Assembly: GCF_009906315.1 (NCBI RefSeq)
Contig: NZ_JAAALL010000013.1
Location: 1 to 32,457 of the forward strand
Length of the DNA stretch: 32,457 bases
Reading direction: 5' to 3'
From: Kineococcus vitellinus
Lineage (GTDB): Bacteria > Actinomycetota > Actinomycetes > Actinomycetales > Kineococcaceae
Of this stretch, positions 1-7,534 are shown in pieces (the stretch's first letter is position 1; every line of letters starts with the position of its first letter). The position numbers and the translations under genes were made by a program. Under the pieces are notes generated by a model. It made no database searches, was not told the DNA's origin, and was given only the letters and a program-made list of their open reading frames with translations.

Positions 1-1
1 C

Positions 2-136
2 GTGCGCCGCGCCGGCGACCCGGACCGCGCGCTGATGGACTTCCTGCAGAGCACGTACGCGGCCGCCGCCGAGCACGGGCGGTGGGACCGCGCTGCGCTG
101 GAGGACGACCCGGCGCGCTGGGACCACCTGCGCTGA
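2..136 (+). CDS. DUF5996-like protein, C-terminal fragment
   Basis: The window opens inside a + strand gene; only the last 44 residues and the TGA at 134-136 are present. The tail has the pattern FLQSTYAAAAEHGRWDRAAL, which I recall from the C-terminus of the uncharacterised DUF5996 family, where a FLQSTYEAAA-like helix precedes a WDRAALE segment. The assignment rests on memory of that short motif. The function of the family is unknown and the rest of the gene lies outside the window. Confidence 0.55.
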   Translation: MRRAGDPDRALMDFLQSTYAAAAEHGRWDRAALEDDPARWDHLR

Positions 137-215
137 CCGCACCGCCGGCACGACCGCCCCGCGAGTCGCACCGCACCGCACGACTCATGCAGCAGAGAGA
201 GGATCGGCGAGGGAC

Positions 216-521
216 ATGGACATCACCGTCACGCACGACGCCGCCGGCAAGCGCTACGAGGCTCACGAGGGGGGTTCGCGCCTGGGGCTGGCGGCCTACG
301 TGCTCGCGGACCGGATGATCGTCTTCACGCACACCGAGGTCGACCCGGCCCACGAGGGGCGCGGGGTGGGCAGCGCGCTGGCGCGGGCCGCCCTCGACGA
401 CGCCCGTGCTCGTGGCCTGGCGGTGATGCCGCTCTGCCCCTTCATCAAGGGGTGGATCCAGCGCCACCCGGAGTACGCCGACCTGCAGTTCAACGCCCCG
501 CCGAGCACCGCCACCGACTGA
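216..521 (+). CDS. small GNAT-fold N-acetyltransferase (COG2388/YidJ-like)
   Basis: A 101-residue protein with the compact single-domain layout of the COG2388 acetyltransferases. Residues about 38-60 hold the strand-helix core with the acetyl-CoA pyrophosphate loop (HEGRGVGSAL), followed by a C-terminal CPFIKGWIQRHPEY segment, the most typical signature of this subgroup. GAGGGA lies just before the ATG and supports this start. The substrate is unknown; members are generally taken to acetylate small amines or protein N-termini. It stands alone between the DUF5996-like gene and ridA, on the same strand as both. Confidence 0.85.
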   Translation: MDITVTHDAAGKRYEAHEGGSRLGLAAYVLADRMIVFTHTEVDPAHEGRGVGSALARAALDDARARGLAVMPLCPFIKGWIQRHPEYADLQFNAPPSTATD

Positions 522-603
522 GCGGCGCCCGAGCGGGGAACGGACCCCGGTCGCGGGCCCCGCGCTCGATCACACCGGGTGCTCTGCACCCCGGCACCGG
601 TCC

Positions 604-1074
604 ATGATGCCCACCGTGACCGACGCAGCCATCACCTTCGTCCGCCCTGCCGCACTGACCGACCGGGTCCCCTACGCCTACGCCGCGACGACGAGCGCCC
701 ACCGCGCCGTCTACACCGCGGGCGCCTGCCCCCTGGACGCCGACGGGAACACGGTCGCCGTCGGCGACCACGTCGGCCAGGCGCGGCAGGTGATGGCCAA
801 CCTGGTCACCACGCTGCGCGCGGCCGGCGCGGGGCTGACCGACGTCGTCAAGAGCACCGTCTACGTCGCCTCCGGCCGGCGCGAGGACCTCGACGCCGTC
901 TGGGACGTCGTCCGCAGCGCCTTCGGCGAGCACGACGCGCCCAGCACCCTGCTCGGCGTGAGCGTCCTGGGCTGGCCGGACCAGCTGGTGGAGGTGGAGG
1001 CGATCGCGGTGGTGGCGGGCGAGGCTCAGGCGGCGCCGCGGGGGTCGTCCAGCACGTCGCGCCAGGAGTGCTGA
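604..1074 (+). CDS. ridA: RidA family (YjgF/YER057c/UK114) enamine/imine deaminase-like protein
   Basis: A 156-residue protein with the RidA fold: an early VYTAGACPLDADGN segment, the QARQVMANL helix, a VVKSTVYVA strand, and the C-terminal VEVEAIAVV strand that closes the domain. RidA proteins hydrolyse reactive 2-aminoacrylate-type enamines and act as trimers in the cytosol. The expected active-site arginine of the archetype (in the sequence before EVEA) is replaced by DQL here, so it may belong to a Rid subgroup of different activity. The last 17 or so residues exceed the usual family end and overlap the convergent epimerase gene by 49 bp. A second ATG follows at 607. Confidence 0.85.
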   Translation: MMPTVTDAAITFVRPAALTDRVPYAYAATTSAHRAVYTAGACPLDADGNTVAVGDHVGQARQVMANLVTTLRAAGAGLTDVVKSTVYVASGRREDLDAVWDVVRSAFGEHDAPSTLLGVSVLGWPDQLVEVEAIAVVAGEAQAAPRGSSSTSRQEC

Positions 1075-1943
1075 GGGACGTAGCCGAGCAGGTCGCGGGC
1101 CTTGTCGATGCTGTAGAACGTCTCGTCGCGGCCCATCTCGCGGCGCACCTCGACACCGGCGTAGAAGGTGTCGATGACCTCCCGGGTGGTCGCGGCGACC
1201 GACATGTCGGCGTTGGCGACGTTGAACACCTCGAAGCCGAGCCCGTCGGTCTCCAGGGCGCGCAGGGTCAGCTGGCCCAGGTCGCGGGTGTCGATGTAGG
1301 CGAAGAAGTTGCGCCGCCGCAGGGACGGGTCCGCCAGGAAGGCCGGGAACTTCTCGGCGTACTCGTGGGGCTCGATGACGTTGTTGATCCGCAGGCCGTA
1401 GACGTCCGCGCCGGTGCGGGCGTGGAAGGAGCGCGCGACCACCTCCCCGGCCACCTTGGAGATGGCGTAGGAGTCCTCCGGCACCACGGGGTGCTCCTCG
1501 TCGACGGGCACGTACAGCGGTTTGCGCTCGCCCCGGGCGAAGCAGATCCCGTAGGCCGTCTCCGAGGAGGCGAAGACCACCTTGCGGACGCCGAGCCGGG
1601 TCGCGGCCTCCAGCACGTTGTAGTGCGCCGAGATGTTGGCCGCGAACGTCGTGGCGTCCGGGGCGATGAAGGAGCTGGGGATCGCGGCGAAGTGGACGAC
1701 GGCGTCGTAGGCCGACGCGGTGGACGCGGCGGGGGCCGGGCCGTCGAGGTCGGCCGCCGTGGGCGTGCCCGCCAGCGCGGAGTAGACCTGGCCCGCGTCG
1801 GTCAGGTCGACGCGGAGGTCGGTGACGTCGGGGTGGCGCAGCGGGGTGAGGTCGGCGTTGGTGACCTGGTGCCCCTGGGAGGCCAGGTACGGGGCGACGT
1901 GGTGACCGGCCTTGCCGCTGCCGCCGGTGAAGAAGATGCGCAT
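1026..1943 (-). CDS. NAD-dependent epimerase/dehydratase (extended SDR)
   Basis: A 305-residue extended short-chain dehydrogenase. The N-terminus MRIFFTGGSGKAGHHV carries the TGGxGxxG NAD-binding loop. The catalytic region SSETAYG..YAISKVAGE gives the Ser and the YxxxK pair. The frame stays open far upstream of 1943, but the ATG at 1943 is chosen because the Rossmann fold begins there and the upstream translation is arginine/proline-rich noise antisense to sigJ. It lies 68 bp downstream of the sigma factor gene on the same strand. This fits the epimerase partner typical of ECF41 loci. Substrate unknown, probably a sugar nucleotide or other small hydroxy compound. Confidence 0.9.
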   Translation of the reverse strand: MRIFFTGGSGKAGHHVAPYLASQGHQVTNADLTPLRHPDVTDLRVDLTDAGQVYSALAGTPTAADLDGPAPAASTASAYDAVVHFAAIPSSFIAPDATTFAANISAHYNVLEAATRLGVRKVVFASSETAYGICFARGERKPLYVPVDEEHPVVPEDSYAISKVAGEVVARSFHARTGADVYGLRINNVIEPHEYAEKFPAFLADPSLRRRNFFAYIDTRDLGQLTLRALETDGLGFEVFNVANADMSVAATTREVIDTFYAGVEVRREMGRDETFYSIDKARDLLGYVPQHSWRDVLDDPRGAA

Positions 1944-2011
1944 GCCTGCAGCGAACCACCTCCGCTCGCCCCCGGCGCGACGAGGCGGTCGGCCGGGCGG
2001 CGCGGGGACCA

Positions 2012-2893
2012 TCAGCCCGGTCCCGCGCCCCTCGCCGCCACCAGCTTGTCGGGGTTGCGGACGAGGTAGACGCCGTCGATCCGGCCGCGCCGGTTCAGTC
2101 CGAGGGCCAGGGCCAGGTCGACGCGCGCGCCGACGTGGACGAGGACGCCGCGGCCGCCGTTGAGGCCGACGACCTGCGCACCGGTGCCGGGGTCGGCGGT
2201 GGCGGTGATCGACAGCAGGAACGCGGCGACCCGTTCGGCCCCGAGGACGGGCTTGCGAGCCGCGACGACCTTGCCGCCGCCGTCGGAGAGCAGCACCGCG
2301 TCGGGCGCCAGCAGCGACAGCAGCGCCTGCAGGTCGCCGCCGGCGACGGCGGACAGGAACGCGGAGAGCACGGCGTCGTGCTCGGCGGCCGCACCCGCGG
2401 CGAGGCGCGCCGACGCCAGGCGGGTCCGGGTGCGGTGCGCGATCTGGCGCACCGCCGCCTGCGTCTTGCCCAGCGCCTCGGCGACCGCCGGGTAGGGCAG
2501 TTCCAGGACGTCGTGGAGCACGAACACCACCCGCTGCTCGGGACGGGCCTCCTGCAGCAGCACGGTCAGCGCGTAGCCGAGCTGCTCCCTGCGCAGGAAC
2601 TCCTGCTCGGGGCCCTCGTCGGCGACCAGCGGCTCGGGCAGCCACGGCCCCGGGTAGTCCTCGCGTCGACGGGCGGTGCGGCGCACGGCGTTCAGCGCCG
2701 TCCGGGCCGAGATGGTGGCCAGGTACGCGCGCGGGTCGCGCACCCGCTGCAGGTCGACCTCGCGCCAGCGCAGGTAGGTGTCCTGGGTGACGTCGTCGGC
2801 GTCGGCCCTGGTCCCGAGGACCTCGTAGGCGACGGCGAAGACCACGGTCCGGTGCAGCGCGAACAACTCGTCGTGCTGCGCCGTCGTGCTCAC
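2012..2893 (-). CDS. sigJ: SigJ-like ECF41 sigma factor with C-terminal SnoaL-like regulatory domain
   Basis: A 293-residue ECF sigma factor. Region 2 covers about 5-75 (DADDVTQDTYLRW), a WLPEPL linker lies at 84-89, and region 4 at about 105-160 (PYPAVAEALGKTQAAVRQIAHR). A SnoaL-like domain follows, with DGGGK at 204-208 and a terminal NPDKL at 280-284; these two motifs are the hallmark of group ECF41, where the extension replaces an anti-sigma factor. The GTG start sits 5 bp after the upstream oxidoreductase stop, so the two are probably co-transcribed. ECF41 sigma factors usually direct adjacent genes for a carboxymuconolactone decarboxylase, oxidoreductase or epimerase; two of the three types are here. 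The inducing signal is unknown. Confidence 0.95.
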   Translation of the reverse strand: MSTTAQHDELFALHRTVVFAVAYEVLGTRADADDVTQDTYLRWREVDLQRVRDPRAYLATISARTALNAVRRTARRREDYPGPWLPEPLVADEGPEQEFLRREQLGYALTVLLQEARPEQRVVFVLHDVLELPYPAVAEALGKTQAAVRQIAHRTRTRLASARLAAGAAAEHDAVLSAFLSAVAGGDLQALLSLLAPDAVLLSDGGGKVVAARKPVLGAERVAAFLLSITATADPGTGAQVVGLNGGRGVLVHVGARVDLALALGLNRRGRIDGVYLVRNPDKLVAARGAGPG

Positions 2894-2898
2894 GCACC

Positions 2899-4077
2899 TC
2901 ACCCTAGGAGCCCTCGTGCGCCGTCCCCGCCGCGGCCCTCCACCGGCCGCGGACCGCGGGGCCAGCGGTGGGAGCCGGGTCGCCGGGCCTCGCGGGTCAG
3001 CCACGACAGCGTCGCCGCGCAGACGCGCTCCTTCACCGCTCCGCCCAGGTGGCCCCCCAGCCCGGCGCGCGCACCCCACCGGTCGCCGTCGTCGGGGCGG
3101 ACGAGCTGCGCGTGGCCGTGACCACCTCCCAGGTCCAGGCACTGCAGCAGGAACCCGACGTCCACCCGCGGCGCGCTGGCGCCCGAGAGCCGGGCCAGGA
3201 CGACGTCGGCGGCGTGCGCGCCCAGCGGGATCGCGGTGGCGCAGGACATCCGCAGGTGCGCGGCGCCGGGGTCGTCGACGGCCGCCGCGTCCCCGGCGGC
3301 GACGATGCGCTCGTCCCCGCGGACGGTGAGGGTGGCGTCCACCAGCAGGCGCCCGTCACCGGTGGTGGGCAGACCGCTGGCAGCCGCCAGCCGCGGCACC
3401 GCCAGGCCCGCCGTCCAGATCGTGGCCGACGCGGCGGCGCGCCGGCCCCCCGCGGTGCTCACCGCCCCCGTGACGGGGTGGACGACCCCGACCTCGACGC
3501 CGATCCCCAGCCGCCCCAGGCGCCTGGCCACCGCGGGCCGGCGCAGCGGTGTCGTCGGCGACGAGGCGGTGACGAGGGTGACCTCCAGGTCGGCGCGCGC
3601 GACCGCGAGCGCGCAGGCGACCTCCACCCCCGTCGCCCCGGCACCGACGACCGTGACCGTGCCGCCCGGCGCCAGGGCGGCGATCTCCTCGCGGGTCGCC
3701 GCCGCCGCCGTCGCGTTGGTCACCGACGACGCCGTCGTGGGCGCCTCGCCGCTGCCGACGGCGTAGACCAGGTGGTCGTACCCGAGCCGTCTCCCGCGTC
3801 CGGTGACCACCGCTCGCGCCGCGGCGTCGATGCCGACCACGCGGTCCTGCACCCGTTCCACGTCCGGGTGCAGGACCTCCTCCCACGCCACCCCGGCCGA
3901 GGCGCGGGTCCCGGCGGCGACCTGGTGCAACCTGATGCGCTCGGTGAACCGCGCGCCCGGGTCCACCAGCGTCACCCGCACGCGCGGGTGGCCCGCCCGC
4001 TCCCCGGACAGCCGGTCGGCGGCCATCACCCCCGCGTACCCGCCACCGACGACGACCACCCTCACCGCACCGGACAC
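2899..4077 (-). CDS. FAD/NAD(P)-dependent oxidoreductase (NDH-2-like fold) of the ECF41 locus
   Basis: A 392-residue flavoprotein. An N-terminal GGGYAGVMAA binds FAD, a second dinucleotide site VVGAGATGVEVA lies near residue 160, and IVAAGDAAAV near the C-terminus is the late FAD-binding motif of pyridine nucleotide-disulphide oxidoreductases. The GTG at 4077 is preferred to the ATG at 4107 because GGAGGA sits just before it and the flavin loop then begins at the normal distance. It is first in the leftward run oxidoreductase-sigJ-epimerase. Such flavoproteins next to SigJ are common in actinomycetes; the physiological electron acceptor is not known. Confidence 0.9.
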   Translation of the reverse strand: MSGAVRVVVVGGGYAGVMAADRLSGERAGHPRVRVTLVDPGARFTERIRLHQVAAGTRASAGVAWEEVLHPDVERVQDRVVGIDAAARAVVTGRGRRLGYDHLVYAVGSGEAPTTASSVTNATAAAATREEIAALAPGGTVTVVGAGATGVEVACALAVARADLEVTLVTASSPTTPLRRPAVARRLGRLGIGVEVGVVHPVTGAVSTAGGRRAAASATIWTAGLAVPRLAAASGLPTTGDGRLLVDATLTVRGDERIVAAGDAAAVDDPGAAHLRMSCATAIPLGAHAADVVLARLSGASAPRVDVGFLLQCLDLGGGHGHAQLVRPDDGDRWGARAGLGGHLGGAVKERVCAATLSWLTREARRPGSHRWPRGPRPVEGRGGDGARGLLG

Positions 4078-4115
4078 CCCGTCCTCCTCCCGTCGACGAC
4101 CTTCCACGACAGGAG

Positions 4116-4142
4116 GACACCGGCCACGTCCCGCTCGTGACA
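4116..4142 (-). promoter_or_regulatory. candidate ECF41-type promoter of the oxidoreductase-sigJ-epimerase run
   Basis: Read on the minus strand there is TGTCACG (4142-4136), exactly 16 nt, then TGTC (4119-4116). The ECF41 target consensus as I remember it is TGTCACA, 16 nt, CGTC, so this matches 6 of 7 and 3 of 4 positions with the exact spacing. The -10 element ends 38 bp before the GTG of the first gene. This suggests autoregulation by SigJ; it is an inference from a short motif. Confidence 0.55.
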
Positions 4143-4227
4143 GGACCGCGCCGCAGGGCGCCGCACCGCTCGGCCCGCCCGCTCGTCGCTCGAGCGGCGT
4201 CGCGGTGGTCCGGCGCGCCCGTGGAGC

Positions 4228-4560
4228 TCAGGCCGTCGGGGCGGTGCCGGGCAGGAAGACCAGCCGGCGGCGCAACGCGGTCGCGGCGATCTCGCGGGCC
4301 GGGGCGTACTCCGGGGAGTCGTACCAGGCCTGCAGGGTCTCCATGTCGGGCCACTCGACGACCGCGAGCGCGACCCCGGCCTCGCCCTCGGCGACCGTGG
4401 GCGAGGCCCCGAGGACGACGAAGCGGCCTCCGAACCTCTCGACCGCGATCGGGGTCAGCTCGGCGTAGCGCTGGGCGCCCTGCGGGTCGAGGACCTCGAG
4501 GACTTCGGTGATGCTGTACGCCGGCGTGCGGCCGGTGGTGGTGCTGGTGCTCTCGGACAC
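4228..4560 (-). CDS. DUF1330 family protein
   Basis: A 110-residue protein with the DUF1330 pattern: an early YSITEVLEVLDPQGAQRYAELTP strand-helix, a GGRFVVLG strand, and the C-terminal VVEWPDMETLQAWYDSPEYAPAREIA segment, which is the family signature. It has a ferredoxin-like dimeric alpha/beta-barrel fold with no established reaction. GAGGAG is placed correctly before the GTG at 4560. It follows the SDR gene on the same strand after 123 bp and may be co-transcribed with it. The 4141-4227 interval to the next gene shows nothing recognisable apart from the end of the ECF promoter. Confidence 0.85.
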   Translation of the reverse strand: MSESTSTTTGRTPAYSITEVLEVLDPQGAQRYAELTPIAVERFGGRFVVLGASPTVAEGEAGVALAVVEWPDMETLQAWYDSPEYAPAREIAATALRRRLVFLPGTAPTA

Positions 4561-4683
4561 GGTGTTCTCCTCGGGTGGTGGTCGTCCGGTTCGGGGTTCA
4601 GGGCGCGGTGCGGGAGGTTCGGCGGCCGGCGACGTCGGTTCCGGGCGTCACCGGCGTCACCTCGACGGACCCGCGGGCGGGCG

Positions 4684-5460
4684 TCAGGTGGCGGGCAGTT
4701 CGCCGCCGTCGACGGTGAGGGTCGTCCCGGTGACCCACTGGGCCCGCTCCGAGGCCAGGTAGGCGACGGCCTCGGCGACGTCGCGCGGGTCCCCGGGGCG
4801 ACCCAGGGGGACGCCGGCGGCGATGTCGTCGAGCGAGGCGCCCACCGCGTCGGCGATGCCCTGGCGGATCGCGTCGCCGCCCGGGGTCACCACGTTGCCG
4901 GGCACGACCGTGGTGACGCGGATCCCGGCGGGGGCGAGCTCGGCGGCCAGCGCCTTGCCGTAGGCGTTGAGCGCGGCCTTCGCGGCGGCGTAGTGGGCCA
5001 GCGGCGGCGTGGGCGTGAGCGCCGCGACCGAGGAGATGTTGACGACGGCGCCGCCCGCCCCGGCCTCGCGCAGCGCGGGGAGCAGCGCACCGGTGACCCT
5101 GACGGCGGAGAGGTAGTTCAGGTCGAGCGCGTCGAGCCACTCCTCGTCGGGGATGGACGAGGTGCCCCCGAGGTGCAGGCGGGCCGCACCCGCGTTGTTG
5201 ACGACGACGTCGACGCCGCCCAGCACCTCCAGCGCTGCGGCGGCGAACGTGCGCACGCCCGCGGGCGTGCTGACGTCGCCCGCGATGAAGGTGGCCGCCT
5301 GCGGCGTCTCACCGGTGGCGCTGCGCGCGGTGGTGACGACGTCGGCGCCGCCGTCGAGGAAGCGCTGGACGACGGCCGCGCCGATGCCGCGGGAGCCTCC
5401 GGTGACGACCACGCGCTTGCCGGCGAACTCGGTGGGGGACGGGGTCACAGTTCTGAACAT
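4684..5460 (-). CDS. short-chain dehydrogenase/reductase (SDR, classical)
   Basis: A 258-residue classical SDR. It has TGGSRGIG for cofactor binding near residue 20, NNAG near 90, catalytic Ser in NISSVAAL, YAAAK for the Tyr/Lys pair near 160, and the usual PGNVVTPGG and VTGTTLTVDGG near the C-terminus. It oxidises or reduces an unknown alcohol/ketone. It diverges from a TetR gene, and the ATG at 5460 lies inside the long palindrome between them, so repressor binding would occlude its translation start and promoter. A GTG at 5447 is an alternative start that would place the palindrome just outside the gene. Confidence 0.92.
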   Translation of the reverse strand: MFRTVTPSPTEFAGKRVVVTGGSRGIGAAVVQRFLDGGADVVTTARSATGETPQAATFIAGDVSTPAGVRTFAAAALEVLGGVDVVVNNAGAARLHLGGTSSIPDEEWLDALDLNYLSAVRVTGALLPALREAGAGGAVVNISSVAALTPTPPLAHYAAAKAALNAYGKALAAELAPAGIRVTTVVPGNVVTPGGDAIRQGIADAVGASLDDIAAGVPLGRPGDPRDVAEAVAYLASERAQWVTGTTLTVDGGELPAT

Positions 5461-5499
5461 GCGGTCCACAATACGCGTTGTGGACCGTTTGTCCAGAAC
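5450..5499. promoter_or_regulatory. 50-bp imperfect palindrome, probable TetR operator between SDR and tetR
   Basis: The arms 5450-5471 and 5478-5499 match at 19 of 22 positions when one is reverse-complemented, around a 6-nt centre TACGCG. The inner part, CGGTCCACAA and TTGTGGACCG (5462-5487), is perfect. It lies in the divergent SDR/tetR gap, the normal place for a TetR-family operator. Its length would fit two dimers. Confidence 0.8.
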
Positions 5500-5515
5500 G
5501 GCGTAGGATCGGGGC

Positions 5516-6136
5516 ATGGCACGACCACGGAAGTTCGAGGAGCACGACGTCGTCGTCGCGGCTCGCCGGCAGTTCACCGAGACCGGCTACCACGGCACCT
5601 CGGTCGAGGACATCTCCCGCGCCACGGGCCTGAGCAAGGGCAGCCTCTACGGTGCCTTCGGCGACAAGGAAGCGCTGTTCCAGCGGGTCCTCGACGACTA
5701 CTGCACGGCGGCCGAGGAGAGCGCCGCAACCCTGCTCGACGGCCCGGAGGACCAGGCGCTCGAGCGCCTGCGCAGCTGGCTCCTCGCGCCGCTGGACCAC
5801 GTCGACCGGCGCGGCTGCCTGCTCGCCAGGGCCACGGCCGAGCTGGCGTGGGAGGACGACGCCGTCGCGACCCGCTCGCTGGCCGCCTACGAGACGCTGC
5901 TCGACACCTGCCGCCGCCTCGTCGAGCAGGCGCAGCGCGCCGGGCTCGTCGACCCAGCCGCCGACGCGGAGGCGCTCGGCGGGGTCGTCCTGGCCACCCA
6001 CCGCGGGCTCGAGGCGCTCGGCAAGGCGGGGATGGACCCGGAGACGATGAAGCGCATCGCCGGCGCGGCCGTCGACGGCATCGCGCTCACCGCCGCGCCG
6101 GTCCGGGGCCGACGGCGCAGGACCGCCTCGGCCTGA
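5516..6136 (+). CDS. TetR/AcrR family transcriptional regulator
   Basis: A 206-residue TetR regulator. The N-terminal DNA-binding domain (about 8-55) contains FTETGYHGTSVEDISRATG and LSKGSLYGAFGDKEALF, the classic helix-turn-helix and following helix. The rest is the helical ligand-binding and dimerisation domain (RGCLLARATAEL). It diverges from the SDR gene across a 50-bp palindrome, so the simplest reading is repression of the SDR and itself, relieved by a compound the SDR acts on. AGGA lies before the ATG. The 3' end overlaps the convergent cupin gene by about 50 bp. Confidence 0.93.
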   Translation: MARPRKFEEHDVVVAARRQFTETGYHGTSVEDISRATGLSKGSLYGAFGDKEALFQRVLDDYCTAAEESAATLLDGPEDQALERLRSWLLAPLDHVDRRGCLLARATAELAWEDDAVATRSLAAYETLLDTCRRLVEQAQRAGLVDPAADAEALGGVVLATHRGLEALGKAGMDPETMKRIAGAAVDGIALTAAPVRGRRRRTASA

Positions 6137-6685
6137 TCTCCTGCGACTGCGCCGTCCCCCGCGGGCGCCGCCGGGATCGGCGGGAGCGCTGCTCAGGCAG
6201 CGGGCCGAGGACCTCGATGCCGTGCTCGGCGGCGATCCTGGTGAGTTCCTCCGGTGCCGGGAGGACCGCTCCGGGCGGGGGCGTCGGGTTCTCGCCGGGC
6301 GCGTCCACGACCGCGGGGAACCCCACCCGGTGCGCGAAGCGGTCGAAACCCCCGGGGTGCGCAGGGTCAGGAACCGCGCGCTCGAGCTGGCCACGACGAA
6401 CCCGTCGACGGTGTGCTTCGGGAGGAGGACCGCGGACCCGGCTCGAGCGGTGTGCTCGTCCCCGTCGACCACGAGTTCGACGCTGCCGTCGAGGACGAGG
6501 AACGTCTCGTCCTCGCGCAGGTGCCGGTGCAGGGGGCTGTTGCAGCCGTTGCGCCCGCGGTGCTCCAGCACGGCGAGGGCGTCGTCGATCGCGGCGCCGC
6601 CGAGCCGGGTCGTGCCGTCAGCGCGCCGTCCCGGCGCCGTCCCGGTGCCGCCGACACCTTCCGCCGGAGGGCCGGACGCGGCCAC
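6087..6685 (-). pseudogene. cupin-domain protein, interrupted by a one-base frameshift
   Basis: On the minus strand one frame encodes a good cupin core (SPLHRHLREDETFLVLDGSV and later VLLPKHTVDGFVV), ending FLTLRTPG. The natural continuation (VGFPAVVDAPGENP then AAEHGIEVLGPLPE) lies in the next frame and runs to the stop at 6087. One nucleotide appears missing in the C run at 6349-6353 (+ strand); adding one restores a PGGFDRF junction, as in related cupins. The 5' limit is uncertain: GTG at 6685 is in frame, but this end overlaps the LysR remnant on the other strand. Either a real mutation or a homopolymer error. Confidence 0.65.
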
Positions 6686-7061
6686 GACGAGGTCGTCGAC
6701 GTCCCAGACCACCTGCAGGCGCAGGCGCTGCGCGAGGAGGAGACCGTGGCCCTCCTGCGGGCCGACCACCCGCTGGTGCCGGCGGGGGCGATCTCCCTGT
6801 CGGAGTTCGCCGCGCAGGCGCTGCTCCTCCCCGTGGCCGAGCGGCAGCACTGCTGGCGGCAGCACTGCTGGCGGCCGCCTGGGCGCGGGCGCCGGTCTCG
6901 CCTTCGTCCCCGCGGACGACCTGCGCCCGAACCGGACCACCCTGCCGTGGCGGGTCGGCGAGCAGGACCCGGCCGTCCTGACGTTCATCGCGACGGCCCG
7001 TGCCGCCGCACGCACCCTGGCCGCGGTGAGCGGCGGTCCCTGGGACGAGCCCGCCACCTGA
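6672..7061 (+). pseudogene. decayed LysR-type regulator remnant
   Basis: One + frame from about 6680 reads LQAQALREEETVALLRADHP and then SLSEFAAQALLLPVAERQ, the usual wording of a LysR substrate-binding domain. About 6875 the homology moves to another frame, GAGAGLAFVPADDLRPN to the stop at 7061, as in the LysR C-terminus. Some 50-60 residues normally between these parts are absent, no DNA-binding domain is present, and the junction holds a 15-bp tandem duplication. I infer a deletion-scarred pseudogene. It is in conflict with the cupin 5' end on the opposite strand. Confidence 0.5.
6841..6870. repeat. 15-bp tandem duplication in the LysR remnant
   Basis: GCGGCAGCACTGCTG occurs twice in direct succession (6841-6855, 6856-6870), at the point where the LysR-like reading frame breaks. 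It is consistent with slippage in a decaying gene. Confidence 0.85.
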
Positions 7062-7151
7062 GCACCGGCACCCGCTGGGCGGAACCTCCCCGACCCCCTG
7101 GCCGGTGGTCCGGCGAGGTCGCGCCGGCTCGATCCGGGCGTCATGCCGCAG

Positions 7152-7188
7152 GACATGGGTGACAGTTCCGCACCAAGACATCGGTGAC
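7152..7188. mobile_element. possible insertion-sequence end remnant
   Basis: GACATGGGTGAC (7152-7163) and GACATCGGTGAC (7177-7188) are near-identical direct repeats 25 bp apart. I associate paired ACCGATGTC/ACCCATGTC motifs with the termini of actinobacterial IS481-type elements. No transposase sequence is present, so at most this is a scar. Low certainty. Confidence 0.3.
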
Positions 7189-7387
7189 GCTTTCAGCCGT
7201 CTTGGTAGTACTTCCCGGACCTGGGCCCTGCCCTGGTGCGCTCCGCCGGCCACCGCACAGCGTGGACCTCACTCCTGCGCCGAGCGGCGTGCACGGGGTG
7301 AGTGCGCGGCGGGCGGACGGGCCCGGCCAGGACGAGCACCACGGGAGCGTCAGCGACTCACCCGTGCCGCCCCGGCCTCATGCTCAC

Positions 7388-7415
7388 CGACATCACGGTC
7401 ATGGCGAAGAGCGGA
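7388..7415 (+). repeat. co-oriented intergenic repeat, locus 1 (short variant)
   Basis: CACGGTCATGGCG, the second-module form of the family, with core CGGTCAT at 7396-7402. First copy in the window; it marks the left edge of the repeat-bearing region. Confidence 0.6.
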
Positions 7416-7474
7416 TGGTCATTGACGAGCCGATCACCCTCGCTGCTTCCTGCAGCAGTCTTGGCGTACAGCCC

Positions 7475-7506
7475 GAACACGGTGGACGACGAACACGGTG
7501 GACGAC
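7475..7506. repeat. 16-bp tandem duplication
   Basis: GAACACGGTGGACGAC occurs twice without a gap (7475-7490, 7491-7506), just upstream of the GTG chosen for the next gene. No function is evident. Confidence 0.9.
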
Positions 7507-7534
7507 GTGCGGGCGCACCGCACATGATCGACCC

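Larger units (their letters stand above)
7062..7534. other. 473-bp gene-free stretch with repeat-derived sequence
   Basis: No convincing gene. It contains a pair of GACATSGGTGAC direct repeats (7152-7188) that resemble insertion-sequence ends, the first repeat-family locus (core 7396-7402) and a 16-bp tandem duplication (7475-7506). A long + frame crosses this stretch into the next gene, but its translation lacks protein character before 7535. Confidence 0.6.

Noticed and set aside
490-3142. Very long antisense open frames over ridA, epimerase, sigJ and oxidoreductase
   Set aside because: Their translations are Arg/Pro/Ala/Gly-rich without domain character; they are by-products of GC-rich third positions in the true genes.
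7184-7534. N-terminal extension of the 7535 gene
   Set aside because: The frame is open, but this part consists of repeat locus 1 and a tandem duplication and lacks protein character.
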